Positions 37,680-49,037 of a stretch of 64,000 nucleotides of DNA are shown in pieces; the first letter of the stretch is position 1; each line of letters starts with the position of its first letter. The position numbers were made by a program, and so were the translations under genes. The notes beneath the pieces are model-generated. The model ran no database searches. It had not been told where the DNA came from and was given only the letters and a program-made list of their open reading frames with translations. Source of the stretch: Anisakis pegreffii (taxonomy: Eukaryota > Nematoda > Chromadorea > Rhabditida > Anisakidae); assembly GCA_035041965.1 (NCBI GenBank), contig JAPYMA010000853.1:62001-126000 (forward strand), in the 5' to 3' direction.

Positions 37680-40600
37680 CTGCAAACGATGTTATCGGTT
37701 GAAGATCATTGAACTAAATACTCAATCGATATTCGAATAGATCACAGATGAACACAGTGAAGAGAACAATCAAATTTTTGTGGTAATAATGGTCACATTG
37801 CAGCCAATTGACAATAATTTTGTGCTGAAAAGTTCATTTCAAGTGTTTTCTGAAATAGTCAAGAAATTGATTGATCTTATCAGTTGACCGGCGTGATTTT
37901 ATCTTTTGAGTCAGACAAGACGTTTGCAATCAGCAAAACATACTTTGGAATCCTTAACGAGTCGTTGCCGAGACGCATCAAAAAACTGTTTCCACTGATA
38001 ACATGAATCAAAAGACCAGATGTACTTCGCAACGAGATCAGGACCGATTCTGCTGAAAAGGTATATTTATCGGATTGAACTGGGTAGTATCTTAATGTCA
38101 AGTGAATGAAACGCAAGATGAAGTGCAGCAGCTTGTTGGAATATGTAGTGAAATGTACTGTTACTTCCATCTTTCAAATTCTTACCACCTCATCAGTAAC
38201 AATTTCAAATTCTTACAACCACTTACTACCTCAATCTCCAATAGTGCACTCAGGTTCAGGGTCCTTTCACATGCTACTCTGGAAATCTAGAGCTCATAGT
38301 CGCCAAGAAGCCTTTAAAATCGCTCATTCATCTGTTATGGAAAATTTTGACATTGACAGCGCCACCATAGCAAATAAGGAATGCGAAAATTCCAATATAA
38401 GGCGATTAGCGCTCTCAGTAGTCACCATGATCATGTCGTAATCGTCTCATGTCACCTTTCATTTGATTTCATTGAAAGGTATTCTTGTAATTAGAGATTA
38501 ATGAAACATTTAAAAGATTCACCATTTTACTGTGTGATGAATCTTGAGATCCTTCGCTCTTTTACGTCCAAACAACGATACATCGCCATCGTTGATATAT
38601 TGTGGCATTGTTAGAGAGAGGAATATGACTATAACTGTGTGCAATGCCACTGAAAAAGAAATTTATAAGTAAAGTGCAGCAACAATGTGAGATTTAGCTG
38701 TCGTCTGTGGTTGCGTCAGAAGATGCGAAGCGCTAGATCTATCTGGGTTGCACTTAGAAACGATTGAAATCGATCACAGGCACATTCACTGCGTCATGGA
38801 ATAAAATGAAGAACATGCGACAACGAGCAATGAGACACGAGCGAGTTTGAAAAACGTTACATGTGAAGCGCTGAGTCAGATTTTATCGATGGGTGTTTCG
38901 TCGTTCAAACTGAATATTTACTTTCTATTGAGTAGTGATCAGGCCGCATCGAAATTCTTATCGATCGACTCAAAGTTCTATTGAGGAACTGAAATTTTTG
39001 AAGTGTAAAATATCATCTGGTGGTGATTGCTGACGAAGGAGTTGTTCGGATAAGAATGGATTTTCAGGTTTAAGTTCATCAGTTCGTTACAATGGTAGTA
39101 TTGCAGTACATTATCACTGATAAGAAATTAAAGCGACAAGTTCGACGTTGAGAATATAGTGCTGAAGAGGTGGTGGTGATAAAACTGCGTATAGCATTCA
39201 TTTTATATGAGAATACTATTTGAACGTGTTGAATCATGTTGTGCACTCTCAACACAATATTTCACAACGTCGTAATGCAATGTCAATTGCACAACGTTGT
39301 GTGCATTGCACAATGTTGTGTCAGTTCGCAAACATTTTTATATTCTAAACTGAAAAAGCGCTCCAGTGATCAGTGACGTCTTCAGCGGATTACAAACAAA
39401 ACCGTCATTGGCAGATGGCTCTGAATGAAAATCAACGAAAACACGAATGAATCATAAGGAAATACGCATGCACACAGGAGACATACGAAAAATGTCATTC
39501 GCGAATCGCTCACAAGTAACATTTTCACTGAATCATTCTGCTCAATTTTCAAGTCATATGCCCTAAAATAATTGTATTCGAATATGTGAGATGTTGACAG
39601 ATTTTTATCTATTTTGACTTGTACACTCATTGATCACTTAAGCTGTTGACAAAGCTGTACTCCATAACTTCTTTATTCAGACCAGCACCGAAAGCATCAT
39701 GGTCAGAAGATTCTCTTCGAAGGCACAACAGCAAGCAATATCCATAATAACAATGACACTGGTGAGGGTAGTAATACAGATAAAACTACCAAAAGTTGAG
39801 GTTAGCATAATCAGCGTATCATGAGAAATGATACAATATGATTAATGAATGATCACTGTGACAAGACTAGTCAGATATACATTTATAAATACGTTAGCAA
39901 AATACCCATTCAGCACCTACTCAAAACAAGTTATGCCGCTGGGAGTTATCTGCTTTACAACACAGAATGTTGGTCTGATTTATCTGAAAAAAAGGATAAT
40001 CATGAGGATTGTGAATGTATAATGTGCGTAAATATCTCGCGTTTATTCAACATCGATCAGGTCGACTCTCAGATGACCGTTGTTCGTCAACGCTAATGTT
40101 CTCTAACATTAGACCATTGATGTTTCTGCTCCACACTTTCAGTGAATTGTTCTATTTTGCTGTTCAATTCTTCTGTTCCATTCTGCTCTTCGCGTCCTTC
40201 ATTTTCTGCAGCTGTTCTGTTCAACTCCTGTTCTGTTCCTAGCACTGGAACAGGAATAGAACAAAAATAGAGCAGCTTGACCGGAATATAAACGTCGCTG
40301 TATGGGAGTTGTATTCGGTTAGCTGTGTGGAAAATACTTTCGTTGCCGCACTAAACACCATTCGAGAATTCATATCGGGCTCGAAGAAATGCTCATGATC
40401 TTATTCAGTCGACTTTTTACCGCATTATCTAGTTTCCTAATATCTGGCCATTTCATGGCATGCATAAATTTAATTACTTTGCTAACACTAGCATTTCAGA
40501 ACAATTATCGTTTGATGTCGGATACAAAGTTATCATTAGTGCCATCCACCTAACATTTTCAAAACATCGATACCGCTATCACATGGATGATCAACATTTT

Positions 40601-41860
40601 GTTATGCGAAATCTTCACTGCTTTCAGCGATTCTGAATGAGATGATGAGATGTGCATCTTAGTGTGTTCATTTCTATACCTTATATTATCCTGCACGTAA
40701 CAGTTGAGCAACTGAAGTGAAACATCATCAATTTTGTTAACCGTCCTCCATTTCTCCACTATTTCTGCAGCATTCAAGGTCGATCTTAATCTAGTTCTAG
40801 GTTGAAAGGTTGATCGTTATTGGTTTCGGAGGCACTGCGAAACCTGCGATACCGCTGTCACATAGATATCGCTATGTGATCCACAATGCTATCATATGCA
40901 TCCAATGCGACTTATTTGTTGTTGAGGATCAAAACTCTTTATACTGCTGTCCTTGACAGTTTCATAACCAGAAATGCTGCCTCTATCCACTTCAGTGAAA
41001 TTTCATTTCGTAACTGTGAATGATACTGTGAGTTTGGCTGTTTAGAAGAAAGTTGCGGATCGAGTGGACACATAACAGTTTATTCAGCTTTATCAAGAAT
41101 GATGCGAGAGGACGGTGTAATTAAGTGAACGGTCAAGAATAAAATGAGAAGTACTTTCGTGAAATGAGAATATAGTGCCTCGTTACTGTTGGAATCATCG
41201 GAGAAATTTGCTCGATCCGTCCGTGAATCAGTTGGTTGGTTCAATCGAATCACTCATCATCAGTCTGAAATGCTCGAATTGTATGAAATTTTTTCGACCA
41301 ATTTCATTTTTCATGTGGAAACACAAGAAAAAACGACCTACAAACTGCCACAGAAGTCCGAGTGCATAACTGCGAAACGGATAGGCACATGATTCTGCAG
41401 GAGCGATTCAATTAGTCATCCAACTAGTCTATCAATTCTGTTGCGCAAAATTTTCTTTGATTTGTGGATAGGCAAGAGACCTTGGTGATGACGCTTGTTC
41501 TTGATCACAGAATTGTTATCTAGTGCATACATACAGTCGTAATGGTCACCAGAAATTCTATTCTGCGCTGTTTTTGATATTTCCAGGCTTCAGGAATCAT
41601 CACAAGAAAGCATTCGTAATACATCTGCCTGTTTCACTGCTTTTTGTGCACTGTATATTACTGAGTGATTCGTTCATACCGTATCATGCACCGTTTTAAT
41701 AGCTGAAGAATTTCGGTCAGTAATTTGTCATCATGTATTCAGCAATAGACATGACACTTAGATGACAGTTAGAATCAATCGTCAAATGCCTTAAACTTCA
41801 GAGAATGCAGCTGTATCACCCACTTCAAGCAATCGAGTGTTCCCAACAACTGCACACTTT
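37680..41860. other. Intergenic region, no secure gene
   Basis: It probably contains the missing 5' exon(s) and promoter of the RBR ligase gene. One candidate exon, 38061-37946 (-), encodes SLRSTSGLLIHVISGNSFLM between a TTTTCAG acceptor and a GTATGT donor, but its phase does not fit the next RBR exon. Another exon-like stretch lies at 40759-40683 (-). A cluster of self-complementary GCACAACGTTGTG-like words lies at 39238-39325. Nothing else is supported. Confidence 0.45.
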
Positions 41861-42375
41861 TCAATGGCTTGATTGATCCGCTGAAGTGACTTTGTGGTGT
41901 GATAAATCAGTGATTTGCAATTGCTTTTCGACGATAAAATTTGGCGCAAAACGCGATTCGTTACAAACGCAAATAACTGTCACAGATATATGATCAAAAT
42001 ATGATTTAGGGTTGCGGAGAGTTCATCTCTTAAAATGGTCACTTGGTCACTTACTGCTTTCTTCGTACTCATAGTTGTAATCATAATCGCCAGTGTTCCC
42101 ATTTCCTCCATCTCCGCCGCCGCTCTCACCCCCTCCACCTGCGACGGTCGTGCCGTTCCCTTCACCTACGACGGTCGTGCCGTTCCCTTCACCTACGACG
42201 GTCGTGCCGTTCCCTCCACCTGCGACGGTCGTGCCGTCCCCTCCACCTGCGACGGTCGTGCCGTTCCCTTCACCTACGACGGTCGTGCCGTTCCCTTCAC
42301 CTACGACGGTCGTGCCGTCCCCTCCACCTGCGACAGAATGACACACGCGAACAGTTGGGTTTTGACGAAACACAT
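41861..42375 (-). CDS. Gly-rich repetitive secreted-protein exons with paralogous signal-peptide start (copy A of duplicated locus)
   Basis: Copy A begins at ATG 42375 with a signal-peptide-like start (MCFVKTQLFACVILS), clearly related to the start of copy B (MPFTKTQLFTCLILS). Directly after it, the sequence enters an exon (acceptor CTGTCGCAG at 42328; 42327-42055) encoding seven copies of a 9-residue Gly/Thr/Val unit (GNGTTVVGE type). A GGGDGGNGNTGDYDYNY tail follows, with donor GTAAGT at 42054. A phase-matched last exon, 41976-41861, reads ICVCNESRFAPNF to a stop. The ATG frame and the Gly frame are not the same: the ATG frame stops after about 24 codons. Either the Gly exon is spliced from the copy B ShKT exon (the phase fits) or copy A is a broken relic. 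Function unknown; probably secreted. Confidence 0.45.
42133..42336. repeat. 27-nt coding minisatellite, seven full units
   Basis: The word GACGGTCGTGCCGT starts at 42143, 42170, 42197, 42224, 42251, 42278 and 42305, exactly 27 bases apart, with a partial unit at the right end. Because 27 is a multiple of three, reading frames stay open through it on both strands. On the minus strand it encodes the Gly/Thr/Val repeats. Units differ mainly at two or three positions (CTCCACCTG or TTCACCTAC before the core), giving an alternating pattern of unit types. Its GC content is far above the surroundings. Confidence 0.95.
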
Positions 42376-43514
42376 TCTGCCTGCAACAGAAATAAATTAT
42401 ATTCATTATCATGATAGCAGTCAGAAGCTTATCATGGCTCATCAACTGCGAATGACACAACAACAGTAAACCTATTTTCAAGGTGAATTGTTACAACACT
42501 ACAAAACTTGCAAAAGCTAACTGGATGCTACTCCGAACCCATCCTGTAAGTAATGGATGCGGAATGAATTGCAGCTCAACTACTCTCTAAATTCTTGAAG
42601 TTTGACTGATCATTTCTGATGTTGGATGACAAAATTGTTGACAACAACGTTAAGTCATGTGCTTCTAAATTGATCTGTGATCATAATATGATTAGTCTGG
42701 TTAGATATGGTAATCTATTCGGATAAACTTCAACACACACAATACTTAATCAAAGGAAAAGTAGCCAGTCAAAATATTATGCGGCGAAACTCGATGTCCA
42801 TACGAGCAGCTCAAATACCGCATAAAATGACAACTTACTGAAGGATACTGTGGGGTGCTGAGGTATGATACCGCTTAAATAGACAATTTGATTGACAAAT
42901 CTTAACGCTAGCTGAAGGCTGAGCAAACACAACAACTCAATTCGGATGCCCTTATCAGTCAACAGTAGATTCGAGATTGGTTGGGTTATACTGAATAAAC
43001 AGGATACAGTGAATGTGTTGAAAAGCTGATTCAATTTTATTTGAGTTGTTGAATTGGTGTCAATGAAACTTGATGACGTGGGTGCTCAAACATCAGTTAT
43101 ATGCTAACAAATCAGTGTGAAATCGCATAATTTGCCTCAGCTGAATACACGATGGAAACAACGAAAAGTTCCATGAGATAACAAAAATACTTCCATCAAA
43201 TCACCATCCACCAAACGTTGTTTTACTATTGGTAATGTATTTTCATTGACGATTATGAATACAATGTTGGTATCAAGAATCCAACTATCCCGCTTTCAGA
43301 GTGGAATCTCTATAAAGCGACTCTGTTATCTACGAGAGCAAAAGTTCCTGTTAGATCAGTAGTAAGCCTCCAGGAAGAGATTAAAATAATCACTGCCATA
43401 CCACCATTGCCATACCATCCCCTACATCTTCAACTGAACGAGATCAATTCAGAATTTGTTTGCTTGCCTGATGGAAATTTAAATTACTCGAATCGGTTAG
43501 TCGTTCAATAATTC

Positions 43515-43853
43515 TTGATGAATTTGTTGTTACAGGATGTATCACACTTAACGAATATATTTACTGACGAATCCATCATGAACTCTACCCAGCAACATTT
43601 CATTTCGATCGGTGCCAAAGTTGTTCAAAACAGAGTCAAAGGTCGCCTTTCAATCAACCATCTGCATGAGGACGGGGCAATTGCTCGGAATCTCCATTTC
43701 AACACAGCAAACAACTCAATATTTATTGAATGCTCGCTAATGATTGACCATAAATGTTCGAAAATTATCTTCATCAACGAATTTCTTGTGGAATATAATG
43801 GACAAGTTTTTATCGTGATCAATGCAAAGAAACGATCAAAACGCTGCGTTTAA
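43515..43853 (+). other. Unassigned 112-codon open frame between the duplicated segments
   Basis: An open frame on the opposite strand to the ShKT locus. A TTGTTACAG acceptor-like site precedes a stretch reading FTDESIMNSTQQHFISIGAK and ending KKRSKRCV. Composition is plausible for protein, but no family is recognised. It lies between the two duplicated blocks, in sequence unique to one of them. It may be an exon or chance. Confidence 0.25.
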
Positions 43854-43937
43854 ATGATCATTTGATGAATGCTAACTGAAACATCTCCGTCTCAACTGAA
43901 ATACGGTCCACAAAGAATGTGAAATTCAATCACTCAC

Positions 43938-44288
43938 CTCCTCCACCTCCACAATAGCCGCACGTTTTTTTTGCAATATTTTGCAGTATATTCTTTATGC
44001 TTTTCACAAACATAATCTTTAGTGTTTGGACAATCCGAATCATCAACTCTGCATTCTGGAACACATTTGCTTCTTGATAAATCCTTCAAACTTTCACATG
44101 CCTTGTTGCGCATTCAATTACTCGGGATGCTCTCGTGGGCACAGTTACATAGTTGGTATTTCCCAGAACATTTTACTTGCTTTAATGTTTTCTGCAATAC
44201 AGAATTTACCTTCTGCATTTACCCTCACTGATGTGAGCACAACCGAAAGAATCAAACATGTGAACAACTGAGTTTTGGTGAAAGGCAT
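43938..44288 (-). pseudogene. ShKT-domain secreted protein, copy B, apparently broken
   Basis: ATG 44288 opens a signal peptide (MPFTKTQLFTCLILSVVLTS) up to a donor-like GAAG/GTAAAT at 44210. Further along, in another frame, lies a six-Cys ShKT module (CRVDDSDCPNTKDYVC, then HKEYTAKYC, then a TCGYC end). It is followed by Gly codons and a GTGAGT donor at 43937. ShKT modules in nematodes are extracellular, found in secreted immunomodulators, channel-blocker-like peptides and as add-ons to enzymes. Lesions visible: an in-frame TGA at 44116-44114 just before the module, where a Cys would be expected; a run of eight A (minus strand, 43972-43965) that breaks the frame between the fourth and fifth Cys; and no convincing intron joining the signal peptide to the module frame. 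It is either a pseudogene or, for the A-run, a homopolymer sequencing error. The donor phase fits the Gly-rich exon at 42327. Confidence 0.6.
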
Positions 44289-45099
44289 TTTACTTAAATT
44301 AGACATCATATTATACATTTTATCATGATTGCGTTCAGATGCTCATTATACAATTCAGCATGAATTGCGAATGACAATATCAACATAAACATATTTTCAG
44401 GACGAATGTGAATTGAATAAGCACTTCAAAACTTGCTACCCAGAAGTCTTCCGACAAGCGATGGCTATAGGATTAACTGCTGCTCTCGTATTCTATAAAT
44501 TCCTGAAGTTTGGCTGAGCATTTTTCAGGTTGGACAATCAAAATGCAACCTAGATTGATAACTCTTCTACTAGTGAATTGATCTGCAATGATAGTACAGT
44601 TAATCTGATTACTGATATGGTCACGTAATCGAGAAACTGACGGATAAACTAAAACACACTCAATTCTGAATCAAAAGGACAGTAGACGGTCACAATATTA
44701 TGCACTGTAGCTTGATTCTCATAGGTGCAATTCAAATGCCTTATGAAATGACAATTTGCTGAAGGATGTTAAGCTACTGATTGTGAGATGATGAGATACT
44801 GTTCAACTAGGCGATTCGATTCAGCTATCTTAACGCTAACTGATGGCTGAAGAAACACGACACCTCATATGGGATACATCCATTTGATCGATGGTAGATT
44901 CGAATTTGGTTGCGTCGAATTATTAGGGGAATGTTAATAGGACACAATGAATTAGTTCAAAAGATCATGCAATTTCGTTTGAGTTGCTGAATTGGTATTT
45001 TTGAAAGTTGATGATTTGAGTGCTCAAGCATTAGCGATATGTATAGAAATTAATTCCAAACCGCATAATTTGTTTCAGCTGGATACACGATAGAATCGA

Positions 45100-47480
45100 G
45101 ATAACAGAAATGGCTTCATTGAATCATCACAAAACAATGGTTGCTGTGTTTTGTTATTCGCAAATGCATTTGCATCCACACATGTTTGAATACGGATCTG
45201 CTTATCCAAATAAGAATACGATCCACTAAAATACTCAATCGATGAAAGTACTCGCCCATAAACAAAACCACTCACCGCAGATTCGTTCGAATCATGCCTA
45301 ACGAATTTAGTGGTCGATGTTAAAAATCCGTTTCTCCTAGTTCCAGAGTGGAACCTGCATGAAAAATAATGGTCTCCTTGAATGGGAGTCTGAAAGATCG
45401 CACTAAATAAGCAGAAAGCTTGACCCTATGGTCTGCCTAGTGACATGGTATAATAGTTTCATGTTTACGTCTATCGGATAGAAAAGAATCTCATTGTCAG
45501 ATACCATCGAAGTATGTGTTGTTGACGGGTTACGCTTATTTCTTTCTCTTCATGTCATAATAACAAAACCTAAAGGTCATTCAGAGAGGCATTGGACCAT
45601 TGTATCTTGATAGTGGTACTCGAGATAGACCCATACTGATGTTTTGGTGATGAACACAGCGACTGAATGCATTCTTTTTGACGGTGAGTTGAAATGAACA
45701 AACTCGTAGCGAATGAAATGAATTTGTCAAAACGCCATACGGATCCGTTGATACGATATACAATGTACGTTAAATGAATCCCTTCGTCCATCTGTAATAA
45801 ACACACGAGTAGTTGATTCCACTATTCCAATAAACTCTAGTGAAAGCTCGGTTCACCAACATAGTCCCTTCCAACTGCTTGATCGTGAACCGAACGGTTC
45901 CAGATCTACACGTTGATCAACGCAAGACGAATCAATTACTTATAACTTACTCAAATGTGTTCAGCGTAAATTCATACTGATACCGTAAATTCATAATTGT
46001 TTCATCGACAGACCATTGCTAAAGTTCAGATAACACCGTAAAAATGAGAATTTGGTCGTTGGTGACAATTGACAATCAATTGCTGAAATTCCCCCGAAAA
46101 GAGCATCTAGAATGCACGTTACGTGGAATTTTGAAAGTAACAGAAATATGCGATGAATACTGTTCAATGAGCCGCAATCTGCTATGAAATGCTCTCAAAA
46201 TCTTATCATGAATTCTCTCGTACATTTGCTTTTGCTTGAGAACATGATGAAAAGAGCATTAAATTTTAGTCCACTTAAATTCAACGATGTTTTTCAATTG
46301 AAGCAAAGTTTTGCAGAAAGTTTTGCTCATAAAAGGAATTGTCCGTGAGCCGAATCGCTTACAAAATTTTACGCCTACTTATCTTTACATAATTACTTGG
46401 CGTTTTTAGTTACATCTACGTGATATCTTAAAAGCACAATTCCGGTGATCGAATTGTTTGAGAGATTTGTCTATGTTGTTGGAGAACTGAGCGATATATT
46501 TTTGCAAGGTGTTTCTTCGAGTAAAATTTCTGACTTGACGGTTCTCCGAATCATGGATAGACTCTCCACTTCATATATAAATTCTCTATTTTATGAACAG
46601 TGCATTTCCCTTTTCTGAATAGGTCATTTTCACTTTAGATCCGTGCGCTCTTGAACAGTTTCACGAAAACGCTCATTATCATTAAAAATAGCAGAAATAG
46701 TGGAATGTGAAAAGTTGAAATCGCTTGAGGTTCTCCATCTTCGCGCAGTTTAAACACTTTTATTTTCATTTCCAGATCAGTAACCTTGCTGATCTAGAGA
46801 TCATTGACCTTCCTGCTTTTCTTCGTTTACCCGTTATAATATGTTTTTTTTAACAGGCATGCTAACAGGGAAAGGACGCGTCCAATTAATGTTGAATTTC
46901 AATTCGAAATATAGAAGCCTCCCATCATTTTGAGACGTGTATTTTCATTACGCTGTCTGCATATAATGAGATCTTATTAACGATAAGCTAACGAAATCAT
47001 AAGCTTGCATAATCGCAATGCTGACAGTAACAATCATTGTGAAAATGTATGACAGTCCCATAGAGTTTCGCTGTAGAAGTTCACATCTGTCCGTTTGCAT
47101 TGTTACGATGCCATAAAATCACTACAAATCCCAAAATTCTTCCTGGTTTTATTTACTCAAACAATCGAAATTATTAACTACTCCATCATGTGAGCTCAAT
47201 TTTAAACAAATATTCTATTCATGTGATCATAGCTCGGTGTACTCTATATACCTTGTTTGCACATTCGCTGTTGATATTCCAGTTGTTCGGTTTCTTCCTA
47301 TCATTACTATTCATTAGATTATATCATTTTCACAACTCAAATGCAGTTAAACATCCAACCAGTTGATAAACGATCCGAAATAAAATATTTGGCCTCAATA
47401 ATATTTTCACAAAATCAAAATATTTCAAGGACAGAATCACATTACATCACAATATTTACACTGTTCAAGTAAAATCAACG
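45100..47480. other. Intergenic region, nothing recognised
   Basis: AT-rich sequence without a credible open frame. The two overlapping minus-strand frames near 45570-45806 show no domain and no splice partners. It separates the ShKT duplication from the retroelement remnant. Confidence 0.5.
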
Positions 47481-47483
47481 AAT

Positions 47484-48249
47484 CTAATACGTAATCAACA
47501 AAGGAGAATTATCCGCGGAGAAATGACGTAGAGTCAGCATCGTGCCGAACTGCGGCATTTGCTGCTGTTGTTGTTGTAGCAACATGACGAGCGGGTCCGC
47601 CGTAGTCGATGAAGAATCGTTGATGTCGTTCATTGCTGATGTAGGTCCGCAGCTAACGATGCTAGGGCACTAACCCCAGAGGGAGCGTCTCTTGTTACTT
47701 GTGCCGAGACGGTTGAACCGCACTGACGACCCCAGTCACAAGTAGACAAGGCTTGGCGAAGTTCTTCTTTGGGTCTATCGGCCTATGCAGCTCAGTCGAG
47801 CAAGGAGAAAAACGTTTCACTGAAACCGTCAAACGTATCAAATTGGCCACGTGCTGACACCTCAGGTGCAGTAAAGGGTGCGTGATACTAAGGCTTCGTA
47901 TGGAAGACGAGTCCTCTGTGCTCTGCTTCACCACTTTCGCCAACCGAACCCCAAAGTGGTGAAGGAGAGCACTGAGGACTCGTTGAGATCCTGATCGTCA
48001 GTTGTTATGTCGCTGAACACTGATGAGCGACGAACGAAAGCCGAGACGACGAAGACAAATCCTTTACTCGGGCACAAAACCAAGATACGACACGACTTTA
48101 CTTAGGATCAAACCAAGACAATCAAAAAAATGAAATCTCGCCCTTAAATAGAGCTTTTTGTATGTAAATTTCTAACAACAGACGACAACTCATAGACAAG
48201 TCAGCAGATCACGTCAGATCACGTATGCTAATTTGATCACTACACAACA
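47484..48249 (-). mobile_element. Truncated LTR retrotransposon: 5' LTR, leader and start of gag
   Basis: Read on the minus strand, an LTR of about 247 bases (48249-48003) starts TGTTGTG and ends CATAACA. It carries a TATA-like CTCTATTTAAGG and shares about three quarters of its bases with the second LTR at 51121-51381. A GC-richer leader with a hairpin follows. Then an ATG at 47633 opens a 49-codon frame (NDINDSSSTTADPLVMLLQQ, then QQQQM) like the start of many LTR-retroelement Gag proteins. It ends at 47484 in ordinary AT-rich DNA. No protease, reverse transcriptase or integrase is present, so the element is dead. The family (BEL/Pao or Gypsy) cannot be decided from this. Confidence 0.7.
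47907..47983. repeat. Strong 31-bp-arm hairpin in the retroelement leader
   Basis: The left arm 47907-47937 (ACGAGTCCTCTGTGCTCTGC...) pairs with the right arm 47953-47983 at 29 of 31 positions around a 15-base loop. In the element's own orientation it lies just downstream of the LTR, where packaging or dimerisation structures, or sequences around the primer-binding site, normally sit. Confidence 0.85.
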
Positions 48250-48497
48250 AATACCAAAATATCCATCCACATATTTACGAGCAAACATGAGTTTCCACAC
48301 ACCTGATTTGGACACTTTCAGGAATTGCTCACACTTCAAACTCCTGTGTGAGTACAACATCATCATCCAACATCACAATGAATTTTAAAAAAACCTTTGA
48401 TGCATTGTTTTACTACCAAAATCATCAGTTTCAACTCAACGCTTCATCATTCACAAGCAAATACGAATTTGGCGATATAACATTAAACTTAGTCGGA

Positions 48498-48728
48498 CTA
48501 TTGCAAAGGATAGGCATTGGTTTCACAGACAGCGCCCATGTAAATATCGCTATCACAATCATATGTTGACCATGTTCCATCCATGTTGACCATCATGCAA
48601 TTACCGGCGTTCGATGGCTGTCCTGATGCCCAGTTTGTATAATTCGGGGAAGCTCCATTTCCCCAAAGCCATGGCGAATTAACATCTTTACGAGTAAGCC
48701 ATGTTGCCAATGCGACTTGATTAGGAAA
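48498..48728 (-). CDS. C-type lectin-like domain, C-terminal exon (fragment)
   Basis: One exon, acceptor TTGCTCAG at 48731-48729, stop TAG at 48500-48498, 76 residues. It encodes the second half of a C-type lectin fold: SPWLWGNGASPNYTNWASGQ, a P-x-N-x-x-N-C-M-x-M-x-x-DGTW stretch, C-D-x-D and MGAVCE near the end. The usual W-(I)G, NW..GQP, NC..M and VC signatures are present. QPS replaces EPN/QPD motifs, so sugar or calcium binding cannot be predicted. The first half of the domain (first Cys, WxxAxxxC, LasI) is not found upstream; sequence up to the PAN exons looks unrelated. It may be a gene fragment left by rearrangement or part of a gene with distant exons. Confidence 0.65.
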   Translation of the reverse strand, partial: FPNQVALATWLTRKDVNSPWLWGNGASPNYTNWASGQPSNAGNCMMVNMDGTWSTYDCDSDIYMGAVCETNAYPLQ

Positions 48729-49037
48729 CTGAGCAATAATGCCTAAATAAATGATTATTTGAGAAATTTCGGATCTTTTTGCGTTCAAACAGTGCTGAAA
48801 AATTATCCGTAGCTCGGCTGCTGATGTGGTGAGTTAGATTAAGGTTTGGAGGGAGCCCAGTCTAAGCACAGACTTCTGTATCGCTCTCTCCGCTTCAAAG
48901 GTTCCCACAGAAGCAGAGCGTCAACCTGGAGAAATATTGAAAGACATCTGGCTTGGAATCTGCAAATGTTAAACTGGAAATCTAGAAATCATCTGACTTT
49001 TCATTAGATGAACTTATATTTCGATGAAAACGGGCGA

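Larger units (their letters stand above)
42345..45095. repeat. Tandem segmental duplication (42345-43160 and 44247-45095)
   Basis: About 800 bases upstream of (at higher coordinates than) each minus-strand signal-peptide start align throughout. Shared words include GAATTGCGAATGACA/CAACTGCGAATGACA, TATTTTCA.G, AAAACTTGC, AAATTCCTGAAGTTTG/AAATTCTTGAAGTTTG, ATATTATGC, TCTTAACGCTA.CTGA.GGCTGA, GTAGATTCGA and CGCATAATTTG. The duplication thus includes the presumed promoter and first exon of a secreted-protein gene. Divergence is considerable, so it is not recent. Confidence 0.8.

Noticed and set aside
40130..40275. CTGTTC-rich stretch with partial inverted repeats
   Set aside because: Low-complexity drift of one short word. 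The pairing is too short and interrupted to call a structure.
40683..40759. Exon-like minus-strand stretch (EKWRTVNKIDDVSLQLLNCY) with CTGCAG and GTATAG borders
   Set aside because: No neighbouring exon, no recognised family, and only about 26 codons. It cannot be supported as a gene.
42035..42469. Plus-strand and alternative-frame proteins through the minisatellite
   Set aside because: A 27-nt repeat keeps many frames open automatically. Only the minus-strand Gly frame has splice sites and a plausible paralogous start.
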